Of a DNA stretch of 64,000 nt, positions 23,387 to 33,258 are shown in pieces. Numbering within the stretch: the first letter of the stretch is position 1; the number at the start of each line of letters is the position of its first letter. The notes under the pieces were generated by a model, which was not told where the DNA came from, made no database searches, and saw only the letters and a list, made by a program, of their open reading frames with translations. The stretch lies in assembly GCA_016722375.1 (NCBI GenBank), contig JADKJG010000006.1, forward strand, positions 248,001-312,000, in the 5' to 3' direction. The position numbers and the translations under genes were made by a program. The DNA comes from Bacteroidota bacterium (lineage in GTDB: Bacteria > Bacteroidota > Bacteroidia > Chitinophagales > LD1).

Positions 23387-26080
23387 CTACTTCACGAACT
23401 TCAAACTAACCTGTTCACCAGATATGTTCAAACGTATAAAATACAAACCCGAAGCCAAATGACTTATATCCAATTTCAACTGGTTTGCATTTTGAATAAA
23501 TGAAGTTGGTACCTTTTTCCCTGATACATCTGATATCACTGGAGCCAACTTTTCTGTGTTAAATAAATCAGACTGCAACATCAGTTGATCCACTGCGGGA
23601 TTAGGGAAGAGGCTTATAATATGCTCATAATCCATTCCGTTGATACGAGTACAAGTAACGACCACCAGTGTTTTGGTAGCAGTGGCAAAGCAAGAATTGT
23701 TGTCTGTGTAAGTATAAGTAATGACATGACTACCGTCTCCTGCAATTCCCGGTGAAAACTGGTTGTTGCTTACCCCGTCTCCTGAATAGAGACCGCCGGT
23801 CGGGTTTCCTCCGGTAAGGGCAAAGGCTGGTGCATCACTGCATATTGTATCCTTTGTACTGCTCCAAAACACTGTAGGCAGACTATTAACTGCGAGTGTC
23901 AAGGTTACGATGCTATCACAGCCACCTTGTGCAGACAAAGTGTCTGTGTAAGTACCTGGCGCAGTCAAGTTCATCCCACGGAATGCATAACTTCCACCCT
24001 GACAAATGGAAGCATTCACACTATTAGTAATCACTGAATTGGCCTGAAGGGTTAATGTCACAATGCTATCGCATCCAAAAACTGTTTGCAGCGAATCGTA
24101 ATAAGTACCCGATGCTGTTAGCATCTGCCCGTTGAACGAATAGCTACTGCCGATGCAGATGGTTGCAGTGATACTGGTGGTTGCAGTGTTTTGGGAGTTC
24201 AACGTTAAGGTGATAACACTATCGCATCCGTTTGACGCTGTTACGGTATCCTTATAAATTCCTGAAACGGTCAAGTTCTGTCCATTGAAATTATAAAAAT
24301 CACCTGTGCAAATAGTATGGCTAAACGAAAACTGCTTGTTGGGATTAACCGTCACCATGATTCCGTTGCGCACTTTACATCCATTAACATCTGTCACCTC
24401 GACCACAAAAGAATCGGTAGCCAATGCGGTGATGCTGCGTCCCGTATCCTGACTGCTCCACAAATAAGTATTATAACCGGTACCTGCCTCGATAACTACA
24501 TTTCCTCCCTGACAAAAGGTGGTTGGTCCATAGGCGGTTATGGTTACCGTGTTTACCGGATGAACCGTAACATTAACCGCTGAAGAGGTATCCGCTCCAA
24601 CCGGATTAGAAACCACTGCAGTATAAAAACCTGATTGTGTTGGATAGTAGATACTATCGGTTGCTCCTGAAATGTTATTATTATTCAATTGCCACTGATA
24701 GGTGGCCAATGGTGAGATATCCTGATTCACTTTCAGGAAGCCGGTTCCTACACACAAGGGTGTTGAACCATTCACTGTAACCACAGCCGTTGGGCCTTGT
24801 AAACTACCACCGTTAAAACCTCCATGATTAGTAATAGACCAACGTCCAAGCGCATCGCGCGAACGGATATGAAAAGCATGGATTCCCGGAGCTAAAGAAT
24901 TGAGGTTTGCAGGCACTGCCAAGTTGTTAATGTCGGTGGTCGGTGTGACAGGAATATCAAATCCATTTCCAAAACCCGGATCGTTGTCAAAGAAGTATTC
25001 CATCTTAACAATGTTCACTAATGGGCCGATGGTACGAGTTTGCGGTGTGTATTTAATAAAACTACTGTTGTTTGTAAGAGACCAGCGACCCAAAGAATCC
25101 TGTGATCTAACAGATATCGAATGCACCCCTGAACTCAATGAACCAATGTTAATAGCCAGAGCAAGACCATTAATATCATTGGCCGCCGTAAGAGAAATAT
25201 TGGAGCCATTTCCAAATCCCGGATCCGTATCTATAAAATATTCTGCTCTCACCACCGGTACTAAAGGCCCCATAGTGTAGGTTTGCGGAGAATATTTTAG
25301 AAACGACGAATGGTTTGTCAGAGACCAACGTCCCAAAGAATCCATAGAACGAACAGAGAAGGTATGCAGCCCACTACCAAGCGAGCCAATATTTACGGCA
25401 ACCGCTATCCCATTGATGTCATTCGCCGCCGTCAACGGAATATTGGTGCCATTGCCAAAACCGGGATCTATATCTAGAAAATATTCTGCCTTCACCACAG
25501 GCACCAGCAGACCGGAACTATTAGTTTGAGCCAAATACTTAATAAAGGGAGCACTATTAGTCAACGACCATCGGCCAAGCAAATCGCGAGAGCGAAAGGC
25601 AATGAAGTGCAAGCCCGAACCCAGTGCCCCTACGTTGACTGGTATCGCGAGGTTATTTATATCCAAGGCACTTGTCACGGGAACATTTACCCCGTTTCCA
25701 ATACCCGGATCATTATCTATGAAATATTCCAACTTATTGATGTTCACCAAGGACCCGTTAGAACCATTTTGCGCTGCATATTTTAAAAAGGAAACGTTAT
25801 TGGTCAATGACCATTTGCCCTGCGCATTGCGGGAGCGGACACAAAAAGAATGGACTCCCATACTTAGCGACGCAATGGGAACATTTACAGGTACAGCATT
25901 AATATCCAAGGCAGGCGAAACCACAACATTGGTGGCATTGCCAAAGCCCGGATCCACATCAATAAAATATTCCATTTTGTTGATGTGGGACTGCGCCACG
26001 GACGCTCCTGCCAGACAAACTAAACAGAGGCCAGTAAGGTATTTGAGAAATATCTTCCCGAAGGAATGAGTTGCTATCAT
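23387..26080 (-). CDS. Large secreted repeat protein with type IX sorting tail
   Basis: The 897-residue protein has a signal peptide (ending VAQS) and five tandem repeats of about 83 residues, each with EYFIDxDPGFGNGTNI, DINGLAVAVNIGSLGSG and RSxDSLGRWSLTNxSSF. Then comes an Ig/PKD-like part with three shorter repeats ending GCDSIVTLTL, and a C-terminal sorting domain (LFPNPAVDQLML ... GLYFIRLNISGEQVSLKFVK), the type A tail recognised by the type IX secretion system. It is therefore likely surface-exposed or released and may mediate adhesion. The repeats are similar enough at DNA level to allow recombination or assembly errors. Confidence 0.88.
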   Translation of the reverse strand: MIATHSFGKIFLKYLTGLCLVCLAGASVAQSHINKMEYFIDVDPGFGNATNVVVSPALDINAVPVNVPIASLSMGVHSFCVRSRNAQGKWSLTNNVSFLKYAAQNGSNGSLVNINKLEYFIDNDPGIGNGVNVPVTSALDINNLAIPVNVGALGSGLHFIAFRSRDLLGRWSLTNSAPFIKYLAQTNSSGLLVPVVKAEYFLDIDPGFGNGTNIPLTAANDINGIAVAVNIGSLGSGLHTFSVRSMDSLGRWSLTNHSSFLKYSPQTYTMGPLVPVVRAEYFIDTDPGFGNGSNISLTAANDINGLALAINIGSLSSGVHSISVRSQDSLGRWSLTNNSSFIKYTPQTRTIGPLVNIVKMEYFFDNDPGFGNGFDIPVTPTTDINNLAVPANLNSLAPGIHAFHIRSRDALGRWSITNHGGFNGGSLQGPTAVVTVNGSTPLCVGTGFLKVNQDISPLATYQWQLNNNNISGATDSIYYPTQSGFYTAVVSNPVGADTSSAVNVTVHPVNTVTITAYGPTTFCQGGNVVIEAGTGYNTYLWSSQDTGRSITALATDSFVVEVTDVNGCKVRNGIMVTVNPNKQFSFSHTICTGDFYNFNGQNLTVSGIYKDTVTASNGCDSVITLTLNSQNTATTSITATICIGSSYSFNGQMLTASGTYYDSLQTVFGCDSIVTLTLQANSVITNSVNASICQGGSYAFRGMNLTAPGTYTDTLSAQGGCDSIVTLTLAVNSLPTVFWSSTKDTICSDAPAFALTGGNPTGGLYSGDGVSNNQFSPGIAGDGSHVITYTYTDNNSCFATATKTLVVVTCTRINGMDYEHIISLFPNPAVDQLMLQSDLFNTEKLAPVISDVSGKKVPTSFIQNANQLKLDISHLASGLYFIRLNISGEQVSLKFVK

Positions 26081-26122
26081 AATTCTGATCTTTAAGTTTA
26101 AAAAATAGAAAATCAGAAATGA

Positions 26123-27106
26123 TTAGTCGTTCGATCTAGTGCTGATGGTTACATTAAGAGTACCGGTACCTATTGCAGGAACCGTTAAATCATAGATAGT
26201 AGGAATTTCAGGAATACCCGATAAACGATAAGGCAAATTACCACCGGTCATACCGCAATCTACACCGTTATATCCGGCACCGATAGCAGGGGAACCCGTT
26301 TTCAGGAAATAGTAGCCATCGCTAGAACCGGTACTTACAAAAAGATTAATACTCGTTACGTTTTGCAAATTACCATTACCCGCCGGAAACTGCGTTTGTC
26401 CGCATACATTATTAAAGGCCACGCTATTGTTAAGTGTTACAACTCCGCCAACCAAAATATTATTATTGATCTGCGCATTATAAGTAGTGATATAACTATT
26501 CGATACAAACGTATTGTTTTCAATAATCGGATAAACGGTTGAGGGTAGATTAATCCCATACGAACTACCGCCTACTGAAAAGAAATTATTGGCAATCAGA
26601 ATGCGATTAGCGTTCACCGTTCCACTATAGGAGATTCCCGTTACTGAATTTTGGAAGAAATTACAAGAGTCAGCACCCAAATACAAAGTTGCTATCCCCG
26701 TAATGTTATTCCGCTGAAACGTTATGTTTTTTTCGCGGATTGCAAGCGAAGATATGGTCATTCCCATCACTACGCTGCCAAAACTTCCGGCATTCATATT
26801 TAAAGAGACAACAGAGGAGGTATAGGTATTAGCTTGCTTACCGATATTAGAACCTACACCCGAAAGGTAGTATCCATTACCGATAATCACCACTCTCTTT
26901 GTTACAGTAGTTGTGGCATATGCTGTTTGAGAAGGCTCTACGTGAATTGTATCACCCGGCAAGGTGGTGACCGCACTCAAGGCCAAAGCAATCGTAGAGT
27001 AAGGAGCATTAAAGCCTGAATTATTCACACGCCAAACGGTAGCATTAGATTGGTTAAAGAAGAATACTGAAAGTAAAACAGTTAATAAGGAAGAATAGAT
27101 TTTCAT
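26123..27106 (-). CDS. Secreted right-handed beta-helix protein
   Basis: The 327-residue product has a signal peptide (1-22, ending SNA) followed by TVWRVNNSGFNAPYSTIALALSAV, a common opening of parallel beta-helix proteins. Repeated short strands rich in Asn, Ile and Val follow (ITFQRNNITGIATLYL, ILIANNFFSV, PIIENNTFVSN). There is no catalytic signature of pectate lyases. The tail (YDLTVPAIGTGTLNVTISTRSND) lacks a clear sorting motif. It lies 42 bp upstream of the T9SS repeat protein on the same strand, so they are likely co-expressed. Between 27107 and 27434 no gene is seen. Confidence 0.7.
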   Translation of the reverse strand: MKIYSSLLTVLLSVFFFNQSNATVWRVNNSGFNAPYSTIALALSAVTTLPGDTIHVEPSQTAYATTTVTKRVVIIGNGYYLSGVGSNIGKQANTYTSSVVSLNMNAGSFGSVVMGMTISSLAIREKNITFQRNNITGIATLYLGADSCNFFQNSVTGISYSGTVNANRILIANNFFSVGGSSYGINLPSTVYPIIENNTFVSNSYITTYNAQINNNILVGGVVTLNNSVAFNNVCGQTQFPAGNGNLQNVTSINLFVSTGSSDGYYFLKTGSPAIGAGYNGVDCGMTGGNLPYRLSGIPEIPTIYDLTVPAIGTGTLNVTISTRSND

Positions 27107-27434
27107 GATGCTTTTTTTGGTTTTGGTTTATTATTTATAATGGCATCAAAGCTACCATTATTATCTATAATTTTTTTGAAGAACCACCTATGCGATTGTT
27201 TGGATTCCTATAAAAATGCCTATTGAAGGCGAGCTCTCCTTTGGTTTATTTCTTCTGACCCGTAATGTGTTGGACACCGAGTTTGGTTTAAGGTTCGCGC
27301 CGTCAATAGGGCAGGAGATTAGAGTGCTGTTTTTCTGATTAATATTTCGTTTAAATCAGGCAAGTATATTACTTGACAAAAACAGCCCACTTCATTCATA
27401 AAAATACATGAATTCAGAATCTAGTCGCTTATTT

Positions 27435-27442
27435 TATGTTTG
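27435..27442 (+). promoter_or_regulatory. Bacteroidota -7 promoter box for the antiporter
   Basis: TATGTTTG matches TAnnTTTG exactly, 22 bp before the ATG at 27465. A -33 element is not obvious. Confidence 0.45.
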
Positions 27443-27464
27443 CGCTAAAACTTACTAAAAGCAA

Positions 27465-28640
27465 ATGACCACCGCCATCATTATCACCATCTGCGCCCTG
27501 TTGCTCATTGCCTACCTCTTTGATATTAGCTCCGCGCTAACTAAGATTCCCTCCGTCATTTTATTGCTATTGCTGGGTTGGGCCGTTCGGCAGACCACGA
27601 TTTTCCTGAATATCACCATGCCTGACCTCACCCGCCTGCTGCCCGCTATTGGCACCATCGGGCTGATTCTGATTGTTCTGGACGGAGCGCTGGAATTGGA
27701 ACTTAATAAATCAAAGTATAAAGTAATTGGCAAGTCGTTTTTCATGTCCATGATTCCTATGTTGTTGACTGCTTCATTATTGACCTGGGCGTTCCACTAT
27801 TTTTCCTCATCAGGTTATAAAGAAGCCTTACTCAACGCCATTCCATTTTGTGTTATCAGCAGTGCCATCGCTATACCAAGTTCTAGAAACCTCTCCTCTT
27901 TCAACAGAGAATTTATTGTTTATGAAAGCAGTTTATCCGATGTTCTGGGCGTATTGTTTTTCAATTTTATTGCGTTGCACAGTTATATTGATTTGCACTC
28001 CTTTACAGATTTTGGTTCGCAAATCCTCATTATCATAATTATATCGTTTATAGCAATCTTAGGACTTTCATTTTTACTCAGCCGCATCAAACATCACATC
28101 ACTTACACCCCAATTATTTTATTAGTCATCTTAATCTATGAAGTCTCCAAAGTCTATAATCTGCCGGGTCTGATATTTATTCTGGTATTTGGTATGTTCC
28201 TAGGCAATCTCGACCAACTCAAAAGATTCAATTGGATAGAAAAATTTCGACCGGAAAAGTTAGATAAAGAAATAGTCAAGTTTAAAGACATTACCATCGA
28301 AGCCACTTTTCTGGTTCGCGCCCTGTTTTTTCTTCTCTTTGGCTTTTTGATGGAGGCTCATGAAATACTGAACACTCAAACACTTCCCTGGGCCGCAGCA
28401 ATCGTCGCTGGCATCCTATTGATTCGATTGGTTTCACTGCTTCTTGCCAAACTTTCGGTATTACCCTTGTTATTCTTTGCTCCTCGTGGACTTATCACGA
28501 TTCTGCTCTTTATAGCCATTGTTCCGGACCAGCAAATTCCACTCGTCAATAATTCTTTAATCATTCAAACTGTTGTTCTTTCGGTATTGGTAATGATGTT
28601 TGGCTTGATGTTTAAACCGAAAATAGCCAGTAACCTTTAG
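27465..28640 (+). CDS. Cation:proton antiporter (CPA family)
   Basis: The 391-residue protein is a 10-12 helix membrane protein. It shows GWAVRQTTIFLNITMPDL, LPAIGTIGLILIVLDGALELEL, VISSAIAIPSSRNLS and a late LLFFAPRGLITILLF, the layout of sodium/proton exchangers. The AIP in place of the usual ND or DD ion site pair resembles distant Bacteroidota members, so the transported ion is uncertain. No TrkA domain is fused. Likely role is pH or sodium homeostasis. Confidence 0.8.
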   Translation: MTTAIIITICALLLIAYLFDISSALTKIPSVILLLLLGWAVRQTTIFLNITMPDLTRLLPAIGTIGLILIVLDGALELELNKSKYKVIGKSFFMSMIPMLLTASLLTWAFHYFSSSGYKEALLNAIPFCVISSAIAIPSSRNLSSFNREFIVYESSLSDVLGVLFFNFIALHSYIDLHSFTDFGSQILIIIIISFIAILGLSFLLSRIKHHITYTPIILLVILIYEVSKVYNLPGLIFILVFGMFLGNLDQLKRFNWIEKFRPEKLDKEIVKFKDITIEATFLVRALFFLLFGFLMEAHEILNTQTLPWAAAIVAGILLIRLVSLLLAKLSVLPLLFFAPRGLITILLFIAIVPDQQIPLVNNSLIIQTVVLSVLVMMFGLMFKPKIASNL

Positions 28641-29234
28641 TAAAGTTGAATTTGACAGAGGAGAAATGATTGTTTATTAGAGCACTTACATCACGGACAA
28701 TTTTGATTTTTCCTTTCTTTGTATTTATCCTCCTTTATTAGTCAATTCGGCAATAATCGTTCGCTGAGGATATGTGTTGCAGAAATAGTAGCTATAAGTA
28801 TGGATAAGATTTTGTCATTTCACCCGTTTCTCTGCCACATTGTCCTCTTCCTTTTCCACTTTTGACCGATTTATTGCTATTCGGTACCCATCTCCAGCTA
28901 TTCGGTCCCTATTAGTAAGAGACAGATGCCTGGAAGCTAAAAACAGGCAGTGCCCTTAAATTTTCGAAGCCATCTCTTCTGAGCAATTATCATGGTTAAA
29001 GTCGTTTAGTATGAGCTAGATTCTCACCACGCTGAAGTGCGGTGCTATAACTCGGTCATTCATGGCGGAGTGGCTGGTGTAAAGAGCTATGGCATTATGC
29101 ACAGAACACCTGTATCTAGCATAAATAGAATCATAAACAGAACTATAAACTCATACAGTCAATTTCTGATTAAAAAGAAAGAACCGGTTTTAGCAACCGC
29201 TAGTTAAATCGCTTTTTCTTTCTTCGCTCCTATC
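28641..29234. other. Intergenic region with a weak 21-bp periodic segment
   Basis: No gene can be supported in these 594 bp. Positions 28811-28917 can be cut into five 21-bp blocks sharing only a few columns (C at 4, A at 6, C at 14, T at 18); the last two share GCTATTCGGT exactly 21 bp apart. This may be a decayed member of the array family but is far weaker than the five clear arrays. Around 29120-29155 there are three ATAAA-containing 12-bp near-repeats. Confidence 0.35.
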
Positions 29235-29903
29235 ATGGCATTGATGCTGAATATTGAAACCTCCTCTCCGGTCTGTTCGGTTTGCTTATCAAAAGATAGC
29301 AACATTATAGATTACCGTGAAGATATGGCGGGCACATCTCATGCTCGTTTGCTCACAATTTTTATTGATGAGTTGTTTAAGCAGAATCACATTTCGATGA
29401 AAGAACTCGATGCAGTTGCTATCAGTTCTGGTCCCGGTTCATACACCGGATTGCGTGTGGGATTCTCGGTAGCTAAAGGCTTGTGCTATGCACTGGAAAA
29501 GCCATTGATTTCCATCCCTACACTCCTTGCTTTGTTTATCGGGATGAAACAAAAAGTGAATAACGAATCGGCCTTCTACCTACCGGTGATGGATGCACGA
29601 AGGATGGATATATATACCGCGCTTTATAAAGCAGACGGAAAGGAAATGATTCCCGCATCAGCGCCTACCGTCAATACCAGTTTTGAAGAAATGCTTATTC
29701 ACTATGGGCAGATTTATGTGGGTGGCAACGCAGCCTCAAAATGCAAACAGGTTTTCACCTCACCCTTCATTCATTATGTTGAAGGGATAGATTGCGATTC
29801 GCGTACCATGATTATGCTGGCAGAAAAGAAATTTCAGGAACAACAATTTGAAGATGTCGCTTACTTTGAACCTCGTTATCTAAAAGAATTCGGCGCAAAA
29901 TAA
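29235..29903 (+). CDS. tsaB: tRNA threonylcarbamoyladenosine biosynthesis protein TsaB
   Basis: TsaB partners TsaD in making the t6A37 modification of ANN-decoding tRNAs. The 222-residue protein has the ASKHA-type start LNIETSSPVCSVCL and the family signature AISSGPGSYTGLRVGFSVAKG (about 63-81 region), then PVMDARRMDIYTALY. The fold is full length. The stop is 45 bp before the glpD start. Confidence 0.93.
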   Translation: MALMLNIETSSPVCSVCLSKDSNIIDYREDMAGTSHARLLTIFIDELFKQNHISMKELDAVAISSGPGSYTGLRVGFSVAKGLCYALEKPLISIPTLLALFIGMKQKVNNESAFYLPVMDARRMDIYTALYKADGKEMIPASAPTVNTSFEEMLIHYGQIYVGGNAASKCKQVFTSPFIHYVEGIDCDSRTMIMLAEKKFQEQQFEDVAYFEPRYLKEFGAK

Positions 29904-29948
29904 ATATTGTGGCAGTCGTCCGATCACCAAATACTCCTAAGGTTGTCT

Positions 29949-31586
29949 ATGAACTTCTCTAACAAAAACCGTCAACATTTCCTAGAACAACTGACTAATC
30001 AGTCATTTGACTTATTGGTAATCGGCGGAGGAATTACCGGCTGCGGTATTGCTTTAGATGCTGCACTTCGCGGCATGAAGGTGGCTTTGGTAGAGAAAAA
30101 TGATTTTGCTTCTGGGACTAGTTCCCGCTCAACGAAATTGATTCACGGCGGACTTCGCTATCTCAAACAATTTGAACTGGGATTGGTCCACCAGATGGGG
30201 CGCGAGCGAGCCGTAGTTTATCAAAATGCCCGCCACCTCGTAATCCCCGAAAAAATGTTGCTGCCTATTGAAGAAGGTGGTTCACTTGGAAAGTCAGCTA
30301 TTTCGCTGGCATTGCTAGCCTATGATTTCCTCGCCGGCATTCGCCGTAAGGAGCATCGCAAGATGTTAGACAAACGAGAGACCATGACCACCGAGCCCTT
30401 GTTGAATCCAGAAGAGTTAATCGGTGGAGGTTTATACTATGAGTATCGGACCGACGATGCCCGGTTGACCATCGAAGTGGCTAAAAGCGCCTATGCCTCT
30501 GGCGCCCTGTTGTTGAATTATCTGGAAGCCAAAGAATTTTTGTATGATGAAAACAAAAAAATAGAAGGAATTAAGGGACTGGATAAAATTTCGGGCAGGG
30601 AGATTGAATTCCGTGCCACCGTTGTGGTGAACGCCACCGGGCCATGGGTAGATTTATTGCGCAAAGAAGATAACTCACTGAAAGGCAAACGTCTTCAACT
30701 CACCAATGGGGTACATCTCGTGGTCTCGATTAAAAAACTTTCATTGAAACAAGCGGCTTATTTCGATGTAGGCGATGGCCGAATGATTTTCGCCATCCCT
30801 CGTGGTGAAATTACCTACATAGGAACGACAGATACGGTTTACAATAAAAGCATTGATAGCCCCTATTGCACTAGAGAAGATGCGCAGTACCTTCTTGATG
30901 CGGTAAACCGAATCTTTGCGATAGAGCCTTTGCAGTTATCCGATATTGAATCTACTTGGGCAGGACTACGTCCGCTGATTTTTGAAGATGGGAAATCTCC
31001 CGAAGACATTTCACGCAAAGATGAAATCATACATTCTTCATCCGGCTTAATTTCTATCGCAGGTGGCAAACTGACCGGGTATCGAGTTATGGCAGAAAAG
31101 ACGGTTGACATCTTAGTAAAGTATTTAAACGGTAATTTCAAACCATGCAGGACTCGCGAAACAAGACTAAGTGGCGGTGATTTTAAAAATGACAACGACC
31201 TGAAAGAAACACTCAAGCATTTGATGAGTGAAGGAGAGCAAGCAGAAATTCCAGCTATAAAAATTCAGGAATGGTTTTATCGTTATGGCAGAAACACCAC
31301 TGCCATTATTGAAACTGTGAAGAAACTAACTTCTATTATCAAGACTGAAGACACCAAATATGACGAGGCAGAACTACAGTATTGTATAGAACATGAGATG
31401 GTCTATCACCTGAACGATTATCTCATCCGCCGCAGCGGACGATTATTCTTTGAGAGAAAACAGTATGAAATCCGGATTGCCCCACTTGCTCATTATATAG
31501 GAAAAGAACTAGGGCTTAACGAAACGGATACCCAGAAGATGGTAACAGAGACGAGACAGGAATTTGACAAGGCCGTCGGCTTCTAG
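29949..31586 (+). CDS. glpD: FAD-dependent glycerol-3-phosphate dehydrogenase
   Basis: GlpD oxidises glycerol 3-phosphate to dihydroxyacetone phosphate at the membrane and passes electrons to quinone. The 545-residue protein starts at the ATG at 29949 (a TTG at 29907 would add 14 atypical residues). It has the FAD motif GGGITGCG (26-33), SGTSSRSTKLIHGGLRYLKQFE, the mid-domain GTTDTVY and AGLRPL, and the C-terminal helical domain with EHEMVYHLNDYLIRRSGRLFF. It converges with the biotin carrier gene (10 bp gap). Confidence 0.93.
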   Translation: MNFSNKNRQHFLEQLTNQSFDLLVIGGGITGCGIALDAALRGMKVALVEKNDFASGTSSRSTKLIHGGLRYLKQFELGLVHQMGRERAVVYQNARHLVIPEKMLLPIEEGGSLGKSAISLALLAYDFLAGIRRKEHRKMLDKRETMTTEPLLNPEELIGGGLYYEYRTDDARLTIEVAKSAYASGALLLNYLEAKEFLYDENKKIEGIKGLDKISGREIEFRATVVVNATGPWVDLLRKEDNSLKGKRLQLTNGVHLVVSIKKLSLKQAAYFDVGDGRMIFAIPRGEITYIGTTDTVYNKSIDSPYCTREDAQYLLDAVNRIFAIEPLQLSDIESTWAGLRPLIFEDGKSPEDISRKDEIIHSSSGLISIAGGKLTGYRVMAEKTVDILVKYLNGNFKPCRTRETRLSGGDFKNDNDLKETLKHLMSEGEQAEIPAIKIQEWFYRYGRNTTAIIETVKKLTSIIKTEDTKYDEAELQYCIEHEMVYHLNDYLIRRSGRLFFERKQYEIRIAPLAHYIGKELGLNETDTQKMVTETRQEFDKAVGF

Positions 31587-31596
31587 TTTCAGAAGA

Positions 31597-32085
31597 TTAT
31601 TCAAACTCCAGAATCACATGATTCTTTTCTACCGGTTTGCGGAGTTCGGCATTGATACTTTTTACTTTCCCATCCCTCGGCGACTTGATAACATTCTCCA
31701 TTTTCATCGCCTCTAAAATCAGTAAGGTATCGCCTTTCTTTACTTCATCACCTACCTTTACCGACCAGTGAATAATCAAACCGGGCATCGGTGCTTTTAT
31801 AAATTTAACCTGTGAGGTAACCTTGGTGCTGATTCCTAATTTTTGCAATAGCAAATCATATTTATCCTTGATAGAAATCTCGTAATCATTTCCGTTCACG
31901 TTCACTACCATGGTTTTATCTTCAGCATTAAAACTCACCACAGCGGCGTTATAGCCCTTGTTATCGCGAATAATATGAAAGGCATTATCTCTGATTTCCA
32001 CTAAGTCCCATTCCACCGGCTTACCATTTAAGATGTTATTCTCAATCGTAAATTCTTCTTTGCCGTTTACCTTTATCTTAATCAT
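31597..32085 (-). CDS. Biotin carboxyl carrier protein of an acyl-CoA carboxylase
   Basis: The 162-residue protein ends in a biotinyl domain with ILEAMKMEN, where Lys128 is the biotinylation site, preceded by IKAPMPGLI. The N-terminal ~90 residues form a small beta-rich domain that in Bacteroidota carriers links to propionyl-CoA or similar carboxylases. No carboxylase or carboxyltransferase subunit is nearby. Methylmalonyl-CoA epimerase at 59869 fits a propionyl-CoA route, but the substrate is inference. Confidence 0.85.
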   Translation of the reverse strand: MIKIKVNGKEEFTIENNILNGKPVEWDLVEIRDNAFHIIRDNKGYNAAVVSFNAEDKTMVVNVNGNDYEISIKDKYDLLLQKLGISTKVTSQVKFIKAPMPGLIIHWSVKVGDEVKKGDTLLILEAMKMENVIKSPRDGKVKSINAELRKPVEKNHVILEFE

Positions 32086-32112
32086 ACTTTTGTTTTAGGG
32101 TTTGCAAGGATA

Positions 32113-33159
32113 TTAAAGAAATCTTTTGATGTCCACTTCTGGCATTAAGGTTTTGTTATTCAGGATATGTTCGGCAAAGTGATTCGCAAAATAGGGAGCC
32201 AATGAAAGTCCTTTGGTTCCCATACCATTAAATATTCCCACCTGTGGAAACTCGGGATGAAAACCAATAAAAGGCCGCCGGTCCTTTACCGTTGGACGAA
32301 TAGCTGATTCATGGCCGACAACTTCAAAAGGAGCTTTTAGAAAAGAGCGCAAATTGGCCAACAATTCATTCTTTCCCTTTTCGCTTGGTTGGTCATCATC
32401 AAAATACCAATCATGAGTGGCCCCGATATAATACTCATCGGCTTCTCCTTCTGGCATGACCAAGACCTCGCCGATGAGAATACGATCTGCATAAAAATCT
32501 TTCATTTTTATTTTTAGTCTTTCACCCTTTGCCAATTGAAATGGAAAGTATTTGAAGTACGGGTTCTCGACAGCGAAAGCCCCTTCACAAAAAATGATCT
32601 TTTTGGCGCTTAAATCTTTCCAGAATATATCGTCATTCTCTATTCTCATTTCATCCACCGTAAATTTCTCTTCCACTAAATTATTATTGGAAAGAAGATA
32701 ATCTCTGTATGCCTTTAGAAATTTTGCCGTTTTAAGTCTTGTTGCGCCGCGTATCTCGAATCCGCCAAAGTCATTTTTTACCTTATCCCTGTCAAGATAG
32801 ATGATCTCTTCACTTTTCAGATAGGCAAGGTATTCGTAAGAAGCACAGCGCAAACTCCAATCATTCTGTGATTTTATCGAATCGAAAAGTTTGATGACAG
32901 GAGTAGAAGAATAAAAGCTTTGTCCGAATAACCTTTCAAACTCCTGGTAAGTTAGTTGAGCAAAGGAGAAAAGGTCATCTACCATCCAGGTCTTGACAAA
33001 TCGCCTGCCGGTGATAGGGTTGGAAATTCCCGAAGCTATTTTGGAACTTGTGGAAATATCTCCTTTATCTATAACTACCACTTTCTGATTTTGCCTCAGA
33101 AGAAACCAAGAAAGTAAGGAACCGGCAATGCCTTGTCCAACGATTAGATAATCAAGCAT
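32113..33159 (-). CDS. FAD-dependent oxidoreductase (D-amino-acid-oxidase-like fold)
   Basis: The 348-residue protein starts with a dinucleotide fold, MLDYLIVGQGIAGSLLSWFL (GxGxxG), then KVVVIDKGDISTSSKIASGISNPITGRRFVKTW, and a C-terminal FAD-contacting GHESAIRPTVKDRRPFIGFH and GMGTKGLSLAPYFA. This is the DAO superfamily that includes glycine oxidase and the oxidase half of MnmC. The IASGISNPITGRRFVK segment resembles the MnmC-like group, but no methyltransferase domain is fused. The substrate is not assigned. Confidence 0.8.
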   Translation of the reverse strand: MLDYLIVGQGIAGSLLSWFLLRQNQKVVVIDKGDISTSSKIASGISNPITGRRFVKTWMVDDLFSFAQLTYQEFERLFGQSFYSSTPVIKLFDSIKSQNDWSLRCASYEYLAYLKSEEIIYLDRDKVKNDFGGFEIRGATRLKTAKFLKAYRDYLLSNNNLVEEKFTVDEMRIENDDIFWKDLSAKKIIFCEGAFAVENPYFKYFPFQLAKGERLKIKMKDFYADRILIGEVLVMPEGEADEYYIGATHDWYFDDDQPSEKGKNELLANLRSFLKAPFEVVGHESAIRPTVKDRRPFIGFHPEFPQVGIFNGMGTKGLSLAPYFANHFAEHILNNKTLMPEVDIKRFL

Positions 33160-33258
33160 TAACGAGGAACGATTGGGTTGAAGCGTTGGTGCGAAAAAGC
33201 ACTCTGGCCAATAGGTAATTTAATAACGCAAATATCTCCGCTCATGAAGTTTTACTTT

